Numbered from the stretch's first letter, positions 33,475 through 41,320 are shown. The stretch is 64,000 nt of DNA from a virus (IMGVR_UViG_3300044960_000921:62001-126000); one strand, 5' to 3'. The notes: a model not told the origin generated them from the sequence alone. Made by a program: numbers and translations.

Positions 33475-34464
33475 GGTGTTCTCCTCGGCCTGCGCGGCCA
33501 GTGATGTGGTTGAGTATGCGGCCTTGTCCTTGTAGAGGATCGCAGCCCCGGTGAAGACGCAGTCCGTGATCTCCCACGAAGCCGCGGTGGTGTCCTTCAC
33601 GTAGATGTTCCGCATCTCGTAGGAGAAGCCGAGCAGGCTACGTTCGGACCGCACGCGGGCGACTTCATCGGGAAAGTCGGCCGCGTATAGGAATCCTTCG
33701 ATGTGGATGGCGTCCCCCTCGATGGTGGCCGCCGTGATGGTCCCGATCTTGCGCTTGACGTCGTGGCCCGCCAGGTCGGAGGCGAGGTCCACGGGCATCC
33801 CCAGGAGCGTGGGCAACGCGCGTTCGGCAGCCGCCCGCGTCAGGATGACGCGGCGGTTCTTGCTGCCCTCGGGCGGCCGGTCGCTCGGCTGGTCGATGCG
33901 GGTCAGGATGCCCTTGAAGGGATGCTTGTTCGGGTGGCCGGGCGTGTGGGGCAGGATGAGTGCCATCGCCTCGATGCGGTCCACGACTTCGAGGGATGCG
34001 GCCTCCAGCTTCACGAAGCCCTTCTCCTCGGCCCAGTGCTCGTTAAGCGGCTCGTGGATCTCGGGGCCGAACACCAGGTCGCCATCGAAGGGGACAACCT
34101 TCGAAAGGTCCACGTCTCCGGCGTCGTAGGTGATGGTGACGTGGGGGGAGTAGCTGTCGCCGTGATCCCACGACGCACCCATCTGGCGGGCTTCCTTCCA
34201 GCGGGCCTCCAGTTCGGGGCAGACGAAGTGCAAGACGATGGCGCCCTTGGCCCCGAGCGGCGTGACGAATCGCCCGCCGGTGCTCGCGGCCATGTTTCCG
34301 CCCTGGGGGCGGAACCAGACCGGGGCCCGGCTGTAGACGATGGTCGCGTGGAGCTCGTGCTCGGGAACGAGGTTTGTGAAGCCCTGCGACTTCGCCCAGG
34401 CGGCGAAAGCGGCCGCCGAATCGGGGGTCAGGTTACGGCGGACGTACAGTCCCTGCTCGGACAT
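32950..34464 (-). CDS. fusion: 2H phosphoesterase (Acb1-like) + prohead protease + scaffold
   Basis: 504 residues in three parts. Residues 1-160 carry two HxT motifs, His39-Ala-Thr41 (HATIVYS) and His108-Val-Thr110 (HVTITYD), the 2H phosphoesterase signature. Their spacing of 69 equals that of the T4 anti-CBASS protein Acb1 as I recall it (H44, H113). Residues about 165-325 look like a head protease (DLAGHDVKRKIGTITAATIEGDAIHIEGFLYAADFPDE, SERSLLGFSYEMRN with likely His234 and Ser281). From 331 on it is a coiled-coil scaffold (KAEEARAAAAAEKKAADE). It sits upstream of the capsid gene. Protease and scaffold are firm; the nuclease substrate is inference. Confidence 0.82.
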   Translation of the reverse strand: MSEQGLYVRRNLTPDSAAAFAAWAKSQGFTNLVPEHELHATIVYSRAPVWFRPQGGNMAASTGGRFVTPLGAKGAIVLHFVCPELEARWKEARQMGASWDHGDSYSPHVTITYDAGDVDLSKVVPFDGDLVFGPEIHEPLNEHWAEEKGFVKLEAASLEVVDRIEAMALILPHTPGHPNKHPFKGILTRIDQPSDRPPEGSKNRRVILTRAAAERALPTLLGMPVDLASDLAGHDVKRKIGTITAATIEGDAIHIEGFLYAADFPDEVARVRSERSLLGFSYEMRNIYVKDTTAASWEITDCVFTGAAILYKDKAAYSTTSLAAQAEENTMDINELKELLKAQAESQEKAMKDALDAGFATVNKRIDAIEAAAAEEKQKAEEARAAAAAEKKAADEKAAADIKAAAEKEASDKKVKELEDKLAAQETQIADLKAAAAKNAQPAERKTLTPHVTALLARSGLTLPGENAKLSLGEVDKAFASANLEPVQRIELKNALSKAGLLAV

Positions 34465-34469
34465 GGGAC

Positions 34470-34970
34470 CTACAGGACCGCGAGCAGGCTCGTCAGGTCG
34501 GCCTTGAGCTGCTCGTCACCGGCCGAGGCGATGGCCGCCGGGAGGGCGTTCCTGAGGTCGCCCAGGATCAGCTCGGCCTTGTGCAGGGCGTGCACCGCCT
34601 CGGGAGCGCCGGTGGCGACGATGGCACGGACGGCAAGAGTGAGGCGGTTGGCGAGGTCGGTGGGCGCCGGGGGGATGACGGGGGCCGACGGGAGCGGGGT
34701 CGATTCCGCCTCATCGGATGCCTTCGCAGCTGCGGGCTCGGTAGCGAGCGCAGGCGCGGCTGCGGTTTCGTCGTCCGATTCCTCAGCCTTCGCGTCTTCC
34801 GGATTCTGTTCGGCGGGTTCATTCACCGCGTTGTCCCCCGGTTGCTCATTGGAGGCCTCCACCTGTTCCAGAGCGGGTGCTTCCTGGGCGGTGGTCTCGA
34901 CCGTGCCCTCTACCGCCTGGGACTTCTCGGCCTTGGTTTCGGTGGGCTTCTGGGTGCTTTTCTTCGACAT
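34470..34970 (-). CDS. acidic head-region protein
   Basis: 166 residues. The first about 105 are disordered, acidic and Pro/Ala/Glu-rich (EPAEQNPEDAKAEESDDE). The last about 60 are a helical domain (LANRLTLAVRAIVATGAPEAVHALHKAELILGDL). It lies between the decoration protein and the protease/scaffold fusion. It could be an internal head protein or scaffold helper; no family recognised. Confidence 0.6.
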   Translation of the reverse strand: MSKKSTQKPTETKAEKSQAVEGTVETTAQEAPALEQVEASNEQPGDNAVNEPAEQNPEDAKAEESDDETAAAPALATEPAAAKASDEAESTPLPSAPVIPPAPTDLANRLTLAVRAIVATGAPEAVHALHKAELILGDLRNALPAAIASAGDEQLKADLTSLLAVL

Positions 34971-34988
34971 GGTCGGAACTCCTTTCCG

Positions 34989-35759
34989 TTAAGCGATTAG
35001 CGTTGCGTCGAACGTGCCGGCGGCCAGCGTGGTGCTCGGCGGCACCAGGGCGACGGTGAACCCCGTGCTGGTCTTCAGCGAGGAGGGGACGTAGTGGCGG
35101 CAGTCGAGGCCGGGTTCGACCAGCACGTTGTAAGGAGGGGCGGCCTGGAAGGGCACGAACTTGAAGATCGCGTTGCCGTTTCCGCCCAGGGTGCAGGTGC
35201 CGATGGAGGCGCCAGTGCCGCCGGCGCTGTCCGTGACCGTCATCGAGGGGGCGACGGTGTAGTTGCCGCTGTCGACGATGGCCGCGGTGCCGAGGCCGTA
35301 GGACAGGTTGAAGGTCGGGGTGCCGACGCCCGAGCCGCTGGTCGAGGCCTGCGCGACCGGGTTGGTGACCACCTGGCCTGTGAAGGCACCCGCCGTGGTG
35401 ACGGTCACGGTGGCGACCACGCCGCTGCTCACGCTTGCGACGGTCAGCACGACGCCGTTGGTCAGTGTGATGGTGTCGTTCACCGCGTAGCCGCTGGTGC
35501 CGCCGTTGACGACGGTAGCCGAGACCGCCTTCAGGGAGGTGGGCACGGCCTTCAGGCCGCTGCCCGTGCCGCCGCTGGGCGCCAGGGTGACGGTGCTGAT
35601 GTTGGTGAAGCCGGTGCCGGCGGTGATCGAGCCGAGCACGGTGACCGCGTTGGCGGAGGCCGGGAAGGCAACGTTGTTTGCGACGCCCATCAGCAGGCGA
35701 TCGCCGAATGCGGGCTGCTTGCTGCCGGACAGGAGGCCGATGGTGTGGAGTGCGAACAT
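34989..35759 (-). CDS. beta-rich head decoration-like protein
   Basis: 256 residues with a central repeat domain (TSGYAVNDTITLTNGVVLTVASVSSGVVATVTVTT, VAQASTSGSGVGTPTFNLSY), the same module as in the tail sheath at 27475-29241. No membrane or enzyme motif. Located between portal and protease genes. Likely a surface decoration or minor head protein, by composition and position. Confidence 0.65.
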   Translation of the reverse strand: MFALHTIGLLSGSKQPAFGDRLLMGVANNVAFPASANAVTVLGSITAGTGFTNISTVTLAPSGGTGSGLKAVPTSLKAVSATVVNGGTSGYAVNDTITLTNGVVLTVASVSSGVVATVTVTTAGAFTGQVVTNPVAQASTSGSGVGTPTFNLSYGLGTAAIVDSGNYTVAPSMTVTDSAGGTGASIGTCTLGGNGNAIFKFVPFQAAPPYNVLVEPGLDCRHYVPSSLKTSTGFTVALVPPSTTLAAGTFDATLIA

Positions 35760-35762
35760 GGA

Positions 35763-37085
35763 TCAGGTTCCTTTCTTGCTCGGTTTCGGTTCGTCGCCCG
35801 CGCCGTCCTCGGCGGGGCCGTCTTGTTTCCGCTCCTTCGCCGCGGCGGCGGTGGCGATCTGGATGTCGGCGAAGGTCATATCGCCCCATTTGTGCTCCGC
35901 GGGCGGCTCGCCCAGCCGGTTGCGCACCTCGTTGGGGGTGTAGACGTTGTTCTTGATGTAAATCTGGTGGATCTCCGCCTCGCGCTTCTCGTCCTCGCGG
36001 TCGAGGCCCAGAAAGCGGAACTCGACCTGGCTGAACCCGAGCCGCCCCTCGATGGCGTCCCGGTTGATATGGCTGGCCAGCAGACCGGCCCACGGCTTGA
36101 TCGCGTGGTCCCAGTCGCGGGACTCGGCCACCTCGGCGGTGTTGCGGTTCACGTCCCGCTCGACGCCGAGGTTCTGCGGCGAGATGTCGAATGCGGTGGC
36201 GATCTCGGTCTTCAGGAACTCCTGCCACTTCAGGTATAGGGCCTCGTCGCCGTCGGCGGTGAGCTTGACGGGCTCGATGCCGTCGCCGCTCAGGATGGGC
36301 ATCTTGCCCTGGCCTTCGATCTCGTTGGTCCAGTAGGTCCGGAAGGTCGCAAGTTGCTCGGGTGTGGCCTTGCCAAGGTTGAGCAGGGTCGTGGGCCGGG
36401 CGTTCGTCGCCACGTTGCCCGCGTACTCGCCCACGCCCAGCAGGCGGGAGACGGTCGTGAAGGCAATCTCCAGCGGCCCGCACCCGAAGGGGTGGGCCGT
36501 CGACGGGTTCGGCGCGATGTAGATCAGCTCGTCCGCCAGCAGGTCGATGCCGTTACCCGCGGTCAGCATCCCGTAGCCCGGCACCTGGCAGTATTTCGCC
36601 TCGCGCCGGTCGCCGGTCCAGCCCGCGTAGATCTGCACGGAGAGGGCATCCACCGGGTAGAGCCAGAGCGGGCGGCTCGCGTCGCCGCCGAGCTGCATCT
36701 CGATGGCCCCGGCCCCGAGCATGAGGTCGGTGATGACCTTCTCGACCAGCGACCGCCAGCTGTCCTCGTTGTTCGGGCTGCGGAGGCAGGTGGTCACCAG
36801 TTGGCACTGGCGGCGGATCTCGGAGTTGTCCGTGACGCCCTTCTTGGGCACCACCTCCCATTCGAGCTGGGCGATGGGGTTCTTGATCGTGTTGATCGCC
36901 CGGCGGGCGTAGGGCGTCGTCGAGAACGCCCGGAGATTCCAGGGCGTCGGCTTGAAGACGGGCGTGTTGTGCGCGACCCGCTGCCCCGACATGATCTGCA
37001 TCAGCCGGGGGTAGACCTCGGTGTCGCGCTGCGGCTCATTCCGCCTGCGGCCCAGTCGCTGCTTGAAGCTCGTGAACAATCCCAT
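35763..37085 (-). CDS. portal protein
   Basis: 440 residues. NLRAFSTTPYARRAINTIKNPIAQLEWEVVPKKG, GAGAIEMQLGG, LWLYPVDALSVQIYAG, HPFGCGPLEIAFTTVSRLLG and FDISPQNLGVERDVNRNTAE are typical of HK97/Mu-type portals. It lies right after the large terminase. The acidic/basic C-terminal tail (EDGAGDEPKPSKKGT) may be flexible. Confidence 0.9.
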   Translation of the reverse strand: MGLFTSFKQRLGRRRNEPQRDTEVYPRLMQIMSGQRVAHNTPVFKPTPWNLRAFSTTPYARRAINTIKNPIAQLEWEVVPKKGVTDNSEIRRQCQLVTTCLRSPNNEDSWRSLVEKVITDLMLGAGAIEMQLGGDASRPLWLYPVDALSVQIYAGWTGDRREAKYCQVPGYGMLTAGNGIDLLADELIYIAPNPSTAHPFGCGPLEIAFTTVSRLLGVGEYAGNVATNARPTTLLNLGKATPEQLATFRTYWTNEIEGQGKMPILSGDGIEPVKLTADGDEALYLKWQEFLKTEIATAFDISPQNLGVERDVNRNTAEVAESRDWDHAIKPWAGLLASHINRDAIEGRLGFSQVEFRFLGLDREDEKREAEIHQIYIKNNVYTPNEVRNRLGEPPAEHKWGDMTFADIQIATAAAAKERKQDGPAEDGAGDEPKPSKKGT

Positions 37086-37100
37086 CCGGTCCGGTCTTTC

Positions 37101-38660
37101 CTAAATCGACGCGAAGTGGAAGCCGGAACCTCCCTGGGCATAGTTGAGCACGAGGGCCTCGGCGTAGTCCGGCGAGGGCACGCCCCGCATCGCGAGTTGT
37201 TTCTTGGTCTCGATGACGATCTTGCCCCCCTCGTTCCTGAACCACTTCGGGAGCGAGACCTGGCCGATCAGCTCGTTACAGTCGGGCAGCAGGATCCATT
37301 CGTCCTCCGAGTGCGGCACGCCGTCCTCGTAGCCCTCCAGGTAGCGGACGTGCTCGTGCGTGGCCTTGAAGGCGTCGCGCATCGCCCACCAGAGCTGGGC
37401 CTTGAGGTTGCCGAACCACTCTGAGGCCATGCGGCCGTCGGGCATCAGGGTCTCGGTCGGCGGCACGCCCACGTTGATCGGGCTGACGGTGACGCCTTCG
37501 GTGTTCGCATGCACCAGCGTGCTGGTGACCGTGTTGCCGACGCCGGCGGAGTCATAGTTGACCTGCCGGACGCCGAGGCTCCGGGCCACGTCCAGGGCGT
37601 CGTGGGTGACGTGGATGTTGTCCACGGTCTGCCAGAAAGTCGGCATGACCACGACCGGCCCGAACTTGGGGACCAGCACGGACTTGGCCCTACCGGCGCC
37701 GACGTCGAGCCCCGCCGTACCCGGCCCTTGCGGCTGCCGTTTGAGCGCCCTGGCCAGCTTCAAGGAGGATTCCACCCACTTTGCCGGGATGCAGATGCCC
37801 TCGACCGAGGCCGCGTAGTCGATGTCGTACTCGGCCGCCCAGGTGGCCGGAGTCGAGGAGAGCTCCCGCTGCTTGGCCTCGGCCCAGGCCGCGTCCTTGC
37901 GGGGGTCGTCGGACCAGTGGAAACGGAAGACCGGGATGTGGCCGGAGTGCCGCTTGCGGAAGAAGACGTTGCCGGTGCCGTTGACCGAAGACGCCCAGAT
38001 CCTTGTGTTTGCGTTCGCCACGATGGCGGCGTCGACCTTCTCGGCGTGCTCGATGAACGCGCCCTCGTCCACGACGTAGAGCGTCGAGCGCCCGCCGCGG
38101 CCCATGTTGTCGCCCGCCTCGCCGGTGATGGCGTTCCCGTTGGCCGGGTTGATCAGGCGCATAAAGTTGTCGTGCTCGGCCCGGTTCAGGCCCGCCGGCA
38201 GCATCCAGTGCGGCAGGCGGTCCAGCATCAGGCGGATCTTGCCGAAGATGCTGTCCGGGTCGCCGATGCGGTCGACGTAGACCTCCTTGCGGCTGCCGAA
38301 CGTCGTCTTGAAGCCGGGTGCGAAGAGCCACTTGTGCAGGGCGTAGCCCGCCGCCACCCAGGTCCAGCCCACGTCGCGGGATTTCTCGACCAAGCCCTCC
38401 TGGGAGGCGGCCACGCGGTCATCCAGCCAGCGGATCAGCTCCTCCTGGCGGGGGAACAGGTCGAAGGGCAGGTAAGCGGGCAGGCCCTTGGCCGCGCCGC
38501 GCGGGTCGTAGGTCCAGGCGAAGGTGTTGAACCACCACACCGGGTCCTTGGCCGCCCGCGCCATGGCGATGGCCTGCAGTTCGGGGTCCCGGTCGAGCTT
38601 GTCGATGATCTCCAGGCGCCGGATGAGGCTCTGCTTCAGTTCATCCGTGCCGAAGGCCAT
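37101..38660 (-). CDS. terL: terminase large subunit
   Basis: 519 residues. The ATPase has a deviant Walker A EKSRDVGWTW (about 92-101, adjacent Arg) and Walker B TLYVVDEGA (Asp198-Glu199). The nuclease part has GLDVGAGRAKSV (about 316), NYDSAGVG (about 366) and SPDYAEAL near the end, giving the acidic metal site. It packages DNA through the portal encoded just downstream. Its partner terS lies upstream but is separated by three small plus-strand genes. Confidence 0.93.
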   Translation of the reverse strand: MAFGTDELKQSLIRRLEIIDKLDRDPELQAIAMARAAKDPVWWFNTFAWTYDPRGAAKGLPAYLPFDLFPRQEELIRWLDDRVAASQEGLVEKSRDVGWTWVAAGYALHKWLFAPGFKTTFGSRKEVYVDRIGDPDSIFGKIRLMLDRLPHWMLPAGLNRAEHDNFMRLINPANGNAITGEAGDNMGRGGRSTLYVVDEGAFIEHAEKVDAAIVANANTRIWASSVNGTGNVFFRKRHSGHIPVFRFHWSDDPRKDAAWAEAKQRELSSTPATWAAEYDIDYAASVEGICIPAKWVESSLKLARALKRQPQGPGTAGLDVGAGRAKSVLVPKFGPVVVMPTFWQTVDNIHVTHDALDVARSLGVRQVNYDSAGVGNTVTSTLVHANTEGVTVSPINVGVPPTETLMPDGRMASEWFGNLKAQLWWAMRDAFKATHEHVRYLEGYEDGVPHSEDEWILLPDCNELIGQVSLPKWFRNEGGKIVIETKKQLAMRGVPSPDYAEALVLNYAQGGSGFHFASI

Positions 38661-38700
38661 GCTACAAGCTATTGGGTCATCGTGATTATTTTATTTTGTT

Positions 38701-38745
38701 GTGCATTCCATGCACTTTCTGCTTGCGCAAGTGCAGCCGCTGCAC
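38701..38745. promoter_or_regulatory. twin 15-bp dyad operators flanking a palindrome
   Basis: GTGCATTCCATGCAC (38701-38715) and GTGCAGCCGCTGCAC (38731-38745) share GTGCA-N5-TGCAC and lie 30 bp centre to centre. Between them is the palindrome CTTGCGCAAG (38722-38731). They sit between the divergent terL gene and the small plus-strand operon with a Cro-like protein, as expected of repressor binding sites. Confidence 0.65.
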
Positions 38746-38752
38746 AATGGTC
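38724..38752 (+). promoter_or_regulatory. possible promoter of the small-gene operon
   Basis: TTGCGC, 17 bases, AATGGT, overlapping the dyads. The stretch before it, CACTTTCTGCTTGCGC, recurs almost exactly at the 50988 promoter (one extra T), which makes a real element likelier. Confidence 0.4.
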
Positions 38753-38801
38753 AGGTTCATGAGCGGCGATGATGCCGCCGGAAACAGAGAGGAATCGAAC
38801 C

Positions 38802-38981
38802 ATGAAGATCACCGTCAAAATCCGCCAGGTATACGGCAACGAAGCCATCTACCCCGTGTGTGAAGCGGCCCAGAACTTCGCTGCCATGATTGGTCAGAAG
38901 ACTCTTACCCAGCGTGACCTGAACTACATTCGCAAGCTCGGCTACTCGGTTGAAGTCGAACAGCAGAGCCTCGCGGCATGA
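38802..38981 (+). CDS. 59-aa protein of unknown function
   Basis: ATG 38802 follows AGAGGA. KIRQVYGNEAIYPVCEAAQNFAAMIGQKTLTQRDLNYIRKLGYSVEVEQ is typical of short conserved phage proteins made early. No enzymatic motif. It leads the little operon controlled by the dyads and overlaps the HTH gene. Confidence 0.65.
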   Translation: MKITVKIRQVYGNEAIYPVCEAAQNFAAMIGQKTLTQRDLNYIRKLGYSVEVEQQSLAA

Positions 38982-39157
38982 CCCGCAAACAACTCGTCGC
39001 ACTGCTCAACAGGCTGTTCGGCTCCCAGACCGAGGCCGCGCGCCAACTGAAAACCCCGCGTCGCACTATCGCGGCGTGGGGCAAGGAAAACCCGATTCAT
39101 CCGGCTGTAGCAGCCCTGCTACTGATGCTGGATGCCGAACGCAACAGAAAGGAATAG
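38978..39157 (+). CDS. Cro-like helix-turn-helix protein, 59 aa
   Basis: ATG 38978 overlaps the previous stop (ATGA) and the ORF ends TAG 39155-39157. It contains FGSQTEAARQLKTPRRTIAAWG, a Cro/YdaS-type HTH, then HPAVAALLLMLDAERNRK. A small Cro-like protein beside twin dyad operators at the border of the late genes suggests a switch regulator. Confidence 0.7.
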   Translation: MTRKQLVALLNRLFGSQTEAARQLKTPRRTIAAWGKENPIHPAVAALLLMLDAERNRKE

Positions 39158-39160
39158 ACT

Positions 39161-39337
39161 ATGCCGAAGTCAAGCAGACTCGCCGAAGGAGTAAACTTCG
39201 TATTCACCCTCGGACTTGGCGTCGTGCAATTCTCCGTCGGCTGCCTATTGCTTTTCCCCGCCGCCATCCTCCTTTGGTTTGGGTGGGTCATGGCTTCCGG
39301 AACGATCACGGCAGCGATTGAGATCTTCGGGCGCTAG
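39161..39337 (+). CDS. 58-aa membrane protein
   Basis: ATG 39161 after AAAGGAA. It has two hydrophobic helices (FVFTLGLGVVQFSVGCLLLF and AAILLWFGWVMASGTI) with a short turn. It ends four bases into the convergent terS gene. Function unknown; it could be a superinfection or membrane-sensing protein. Confidence 0.6.
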   Translation: MPKSSRLAEGVNFVFTLGLGVVQFSVGCLLLFPAAILLWFGWVMASGTITAAIEIFGR

Positions 39338-39780
39338 CCCTTCATCTTCTCGGTGAACAGCATGGTCAGCTCGTCGAGCGACTTGCCCTGAAGGTCGGCC
39401 AGGATGACGGTGTTCTGCTGGGCCGCAGGAAGCGGCTTGCCGTCCGGGCCCGTGAGTTCCTGCTGAATCTTGTCGCCGTATTTCTTCGGCCGGAGCTTGG
39501 CCGCCTTCCACTTGCGGGCGTCCACGCGGATGCGCCGGGCTTCCGGGTGAAGCTTCTCGTTATCGGCGATATCGACCAGTTCGTCCGCGAGGTAATCGGC
39601 CTGGAGTTCCCGCGCCTGCGCGTACTTCTCGCGGAAATCCTCGTATTGCTCTAGCCATCGCATCACCGTGCTGTAGGTCAGCTTCTTCTGCTTGCAGACA
39701 CGGACAAGGCTCTTGCCGCCCGCGATCTGATCGCAGATTTCCTGAGCAATCTTGGTGCTGTAGCTGGATTTCCGGGCCAT
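39334..39780 (-). CDS. terS: terminase small subunit
   Basis: 148 residues. KIAQEICDQIAGGKSLVRVCKQKKLTYSTVMRWLEQYEDFREKYAQAREL is the Sf6/T4-type small terminase: an HTH followed by a coiled coil. The end binds the large subunit. The ATG at 39780 has no ribosome site and lies directly after the terminator at 39781-39808. It is separated from terL by about 670 bases of opposite-strand genes. Confidence 0.82.
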   Translation of the reverse strand: MARKSSYSTKIAQEICDQIAGGKSLVRVCKQKKLTYSTVMRWLEQYEDFREKYAQARELQADYLADELVDIADNEKLHPEARRIRVDARKWKAAKLRPKKYGDKIQQELTGPDGKPLPAAQQNTVILADLQGKSLDELTMLFTEKMKG

Positions 39781-39808
39781 AAAACTAAAAAGCCCGCTAT
39801 GCGCGGGC
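39781..39808 (-). terminator. intrinsic terminator abutting terS
   Basis: On the minus strand GCCCGC-GCATA-GCGGGC is followed by TTTTTAGTTTT. It would stop leftward transcripts from the 39853-40419 gene just before terS, so terS expression would need read-through or antitermination. Confidence 0.75.
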
Positions 39809-39852
39809 GGTAAAATCTGGACACACTGGTGGCCTTTCTAATTCTACGAATA

Positions 39853-40419
39853 TCACATGTTGATCCTGTCTGCAAGCGGAATCTGCGGCTCGTCGCTCAC
39901 GCGATCCTCCTGCACGTCCTTCACTGCCTGGTCGAAGGCCCTCGCGAGCGCTGAGAACGCCCGGCGATAGTTGGGCTTGTGATTGGCGGGCATGTCCGGG
40001 CTTCGGATCGTGTCGCAGGCGTACTCGATGATGGCGACGTTCTCCCGGCCGATGGCGTTGCGGGTGAGGCAGAAGACCTTGGCGGCCTGCTCGCAGGAGA
40101 GCCCCGAGCCGCCTGCCAGGACGGAGAGGTCGAGGCTGGACTTGTAGCCCATCTGCCGCCGGTAGGCCCGCTCGGCGGACCGGCAGGTGACGTAGGCGAT
40201 GCCGTAGTCGACGTCGGCGCTGCTGAGCGTCTCGTTTTCCACCAGCCAGGCGAGGACCGTCTGGTCGCGCTCGCCCGCGGCGATGATCTTACCCGCCGAG
40301 CTCACCTTCACCCAGGCGGATTCGGACTGGAAGACGCCGGCCGCACGGGGGATGCGGATGCCATGCTGCGCGAGCCACTGATCGGTGACGACGTCCTGCT
40401 CGATGTCCGGCTCCTGCAT
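39853..40419 (-). CDS. protein of unknown function upstream of terS
   Basis: 188 residues (DQWLAQHGIRIPRAAGVFQSESAWVKVSS, LSCEQAAKVFCLTRNAIGRENVAIIEYACDTIRSPDMPAN). No family recognised; helical C-terminus with charged residues. Flanked by the candidate origin and the terminator; it could be an antiterminator for the late genes, which is inference only. Confidence 0.55.
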   Translation of the reverse strand: MQEPDIEQDVVTDQWLAQHGIRIPRAAGVFQSESAWVKVSSAGKIIAAGERDQTVLAWLVENETLSSADVDYGIAYVTCRSAERAYRRQMGYKSSLDLSVLAGGSGLSCEQAAKVFCLTRNAIGRENVAIIEYACDTIRSPDMPANHKPNYRRAFSALARAFDQAVKDVQEDRVSDEPQIPLADRINM

Positions 40420-40530
40420 ACCCCACCCCTAGCTGGTTTTGGGCAGTCTGCCACAGGATGTGGTGGGGCGCAAGCCGTTCTTTACGGAGGATTTATGGCG
40501 GTACATGCCCGCACCGAAGGGCCCCATCTG

Positions 40531-40817
40531 AATAAATCGCATCCCAAATAAGTCGCTGCGATTTATCTGCTGCCTGTATGTCATTGAAACAGAAGGGGAA
40601 TGATGCACAGCCGGCTCCGAAGGCCGAATAAATCGCAATTGCTTCCCCCTAATACCACCCTAATGGTTAATATGGAACCGAAGCAGGAATGTGATTTATG
40701 TGATTTATTTATTTTATATATTAAACATAATAATGATATTGAGAAAATTCAGAGGGTCGGCCCTGTCCAATAAATCGCAGAACAGGGTGCGATTAATTGC
40801 AACATTTGCGATTTATC
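40531..40817. repeat. iteron cluster, candidate replication origin
   Basis: An AT-rich gap (40420-40902) contains nine copies of a 10-mer: AATAAATCGC at 40531, 40627 and 40769, a one-mismatch copy at 40547, and the inverted form G(C/T)GATTTAT(T/C/G) at 40558, 40691, 40700 and 40808, plus GCGATTAATT at 40789. The central part (40690-40740) is almost pure AT. Beside the primase gene this looks like a replication origin with initiator sites. Confidence 0.7.
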
Positions 40818-40837
40818 CTCGCAGGACGAGATCGGGC

Positions 40838-40878
40838 TCAAAAAGAACAAGGCCGCCCACGAAGGGCGGCCCCGTTCT
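40838..40878 (-). terminator. intrinsic terminator of the primase transcript
   Basis: GGCCGCCC/GGGCGGCC (40851-40858, 40864-40871) forms an 8-bp stem, loop ACGAA, extended by AGAAC/GTTCT, and followed on the minus strand by TTCTTTTTG. A strong terminator for leftward transcripts crossing from the primase gene. Confidence 0.8.
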
Positions 40879-40902
40879 GCCTCGCTGATCGTCCGGCTCT
40901 CG

Positions 40903-41043
40903 TCAGGCCCTTGACCGGCCAGACCGATTGACGGCCGGGGAGACCTCGGATTCGTCCTCCGCACGCGGCTTGGTTCGGACCTCGACGATGCTGGCCTCGA
41001 TCACCTTCGGGCTCCGGCCCCTGCCGCCCAGGACCCGGCTCAT
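40903..41043 (-). CDS. doubtful 46-aa minus-strand ORF
   Basis: ATG 41043, TGA 40903, encoding GRGRSPKVIEASIVEVRTKP with a basic/acidic tail. No ribosome site. It would fill the gap between the sigma-like gene and the terminator. Weak. Confidence 0.25.
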   Translation of the reverse strand: MSRVLGGRGRSPKVIEASIVEVRTKPRAEDESEVSPAVNRSGRSRA

Positions 41044-41050
41044 CTTGACG

Positions 41051-41317
41051 ATGAAGAGGCCGGCGGGCGAGGAGAGGCTGCCATGGTGGGAGCGGGAGGC
41101 GCTGACCCACCTCTTCGAGACTGCGTTCGCGCAGATGAGCCCCCCTCTTCGCTCCGAAACACAGCGCGTCATCTTTTTGCGGTACTGGGAAGGTCGTTCG
41201 ATTCAAGACATCGCACAATATCTCGGTCGACACGAACAGTCGGTGAGGAGTCTGTTGTGGCGAGCCATACAAAGGTTGAGGGAGACGCTCCGGCAGATGG
41301 GCGAGGACGAGCCGTAG
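41051..41317 (+). CDS. sigma-70 region-4-like regulator
   Basis: About 88 residues. RSETQRVIFLRYWEGRSIQDIAQYLGRHEQSVRSLLWRAIQRLRETL is the region 4 helix-turn-helix of ECF-type sigma factors; no region 2 is present. Start ATG 41051 is a choice; the frame opens further to 40928. Its 3' end lies three bases from the end of the primase gene. It could bind -35 elements and redirect host RNA polymerase or control the origin region. Confidence 0.7.
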   Translation: MKRPAGEERLPWWEREALTHLFETAFAQMSPPLRSETQRVIFLRYWEGRSIQDIAQYLGRHEQSVRSLLWRAIQRLRETLRQMGEDEP

Positions 41318-41320
41318 TCG

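Noticed and set aside
40838-41272. 144-codon minus-strand ORF through the terminator
   Set aside because: It crosses a strong terminator and lies opposite the sigma-like gene, whose HTH is convincing.
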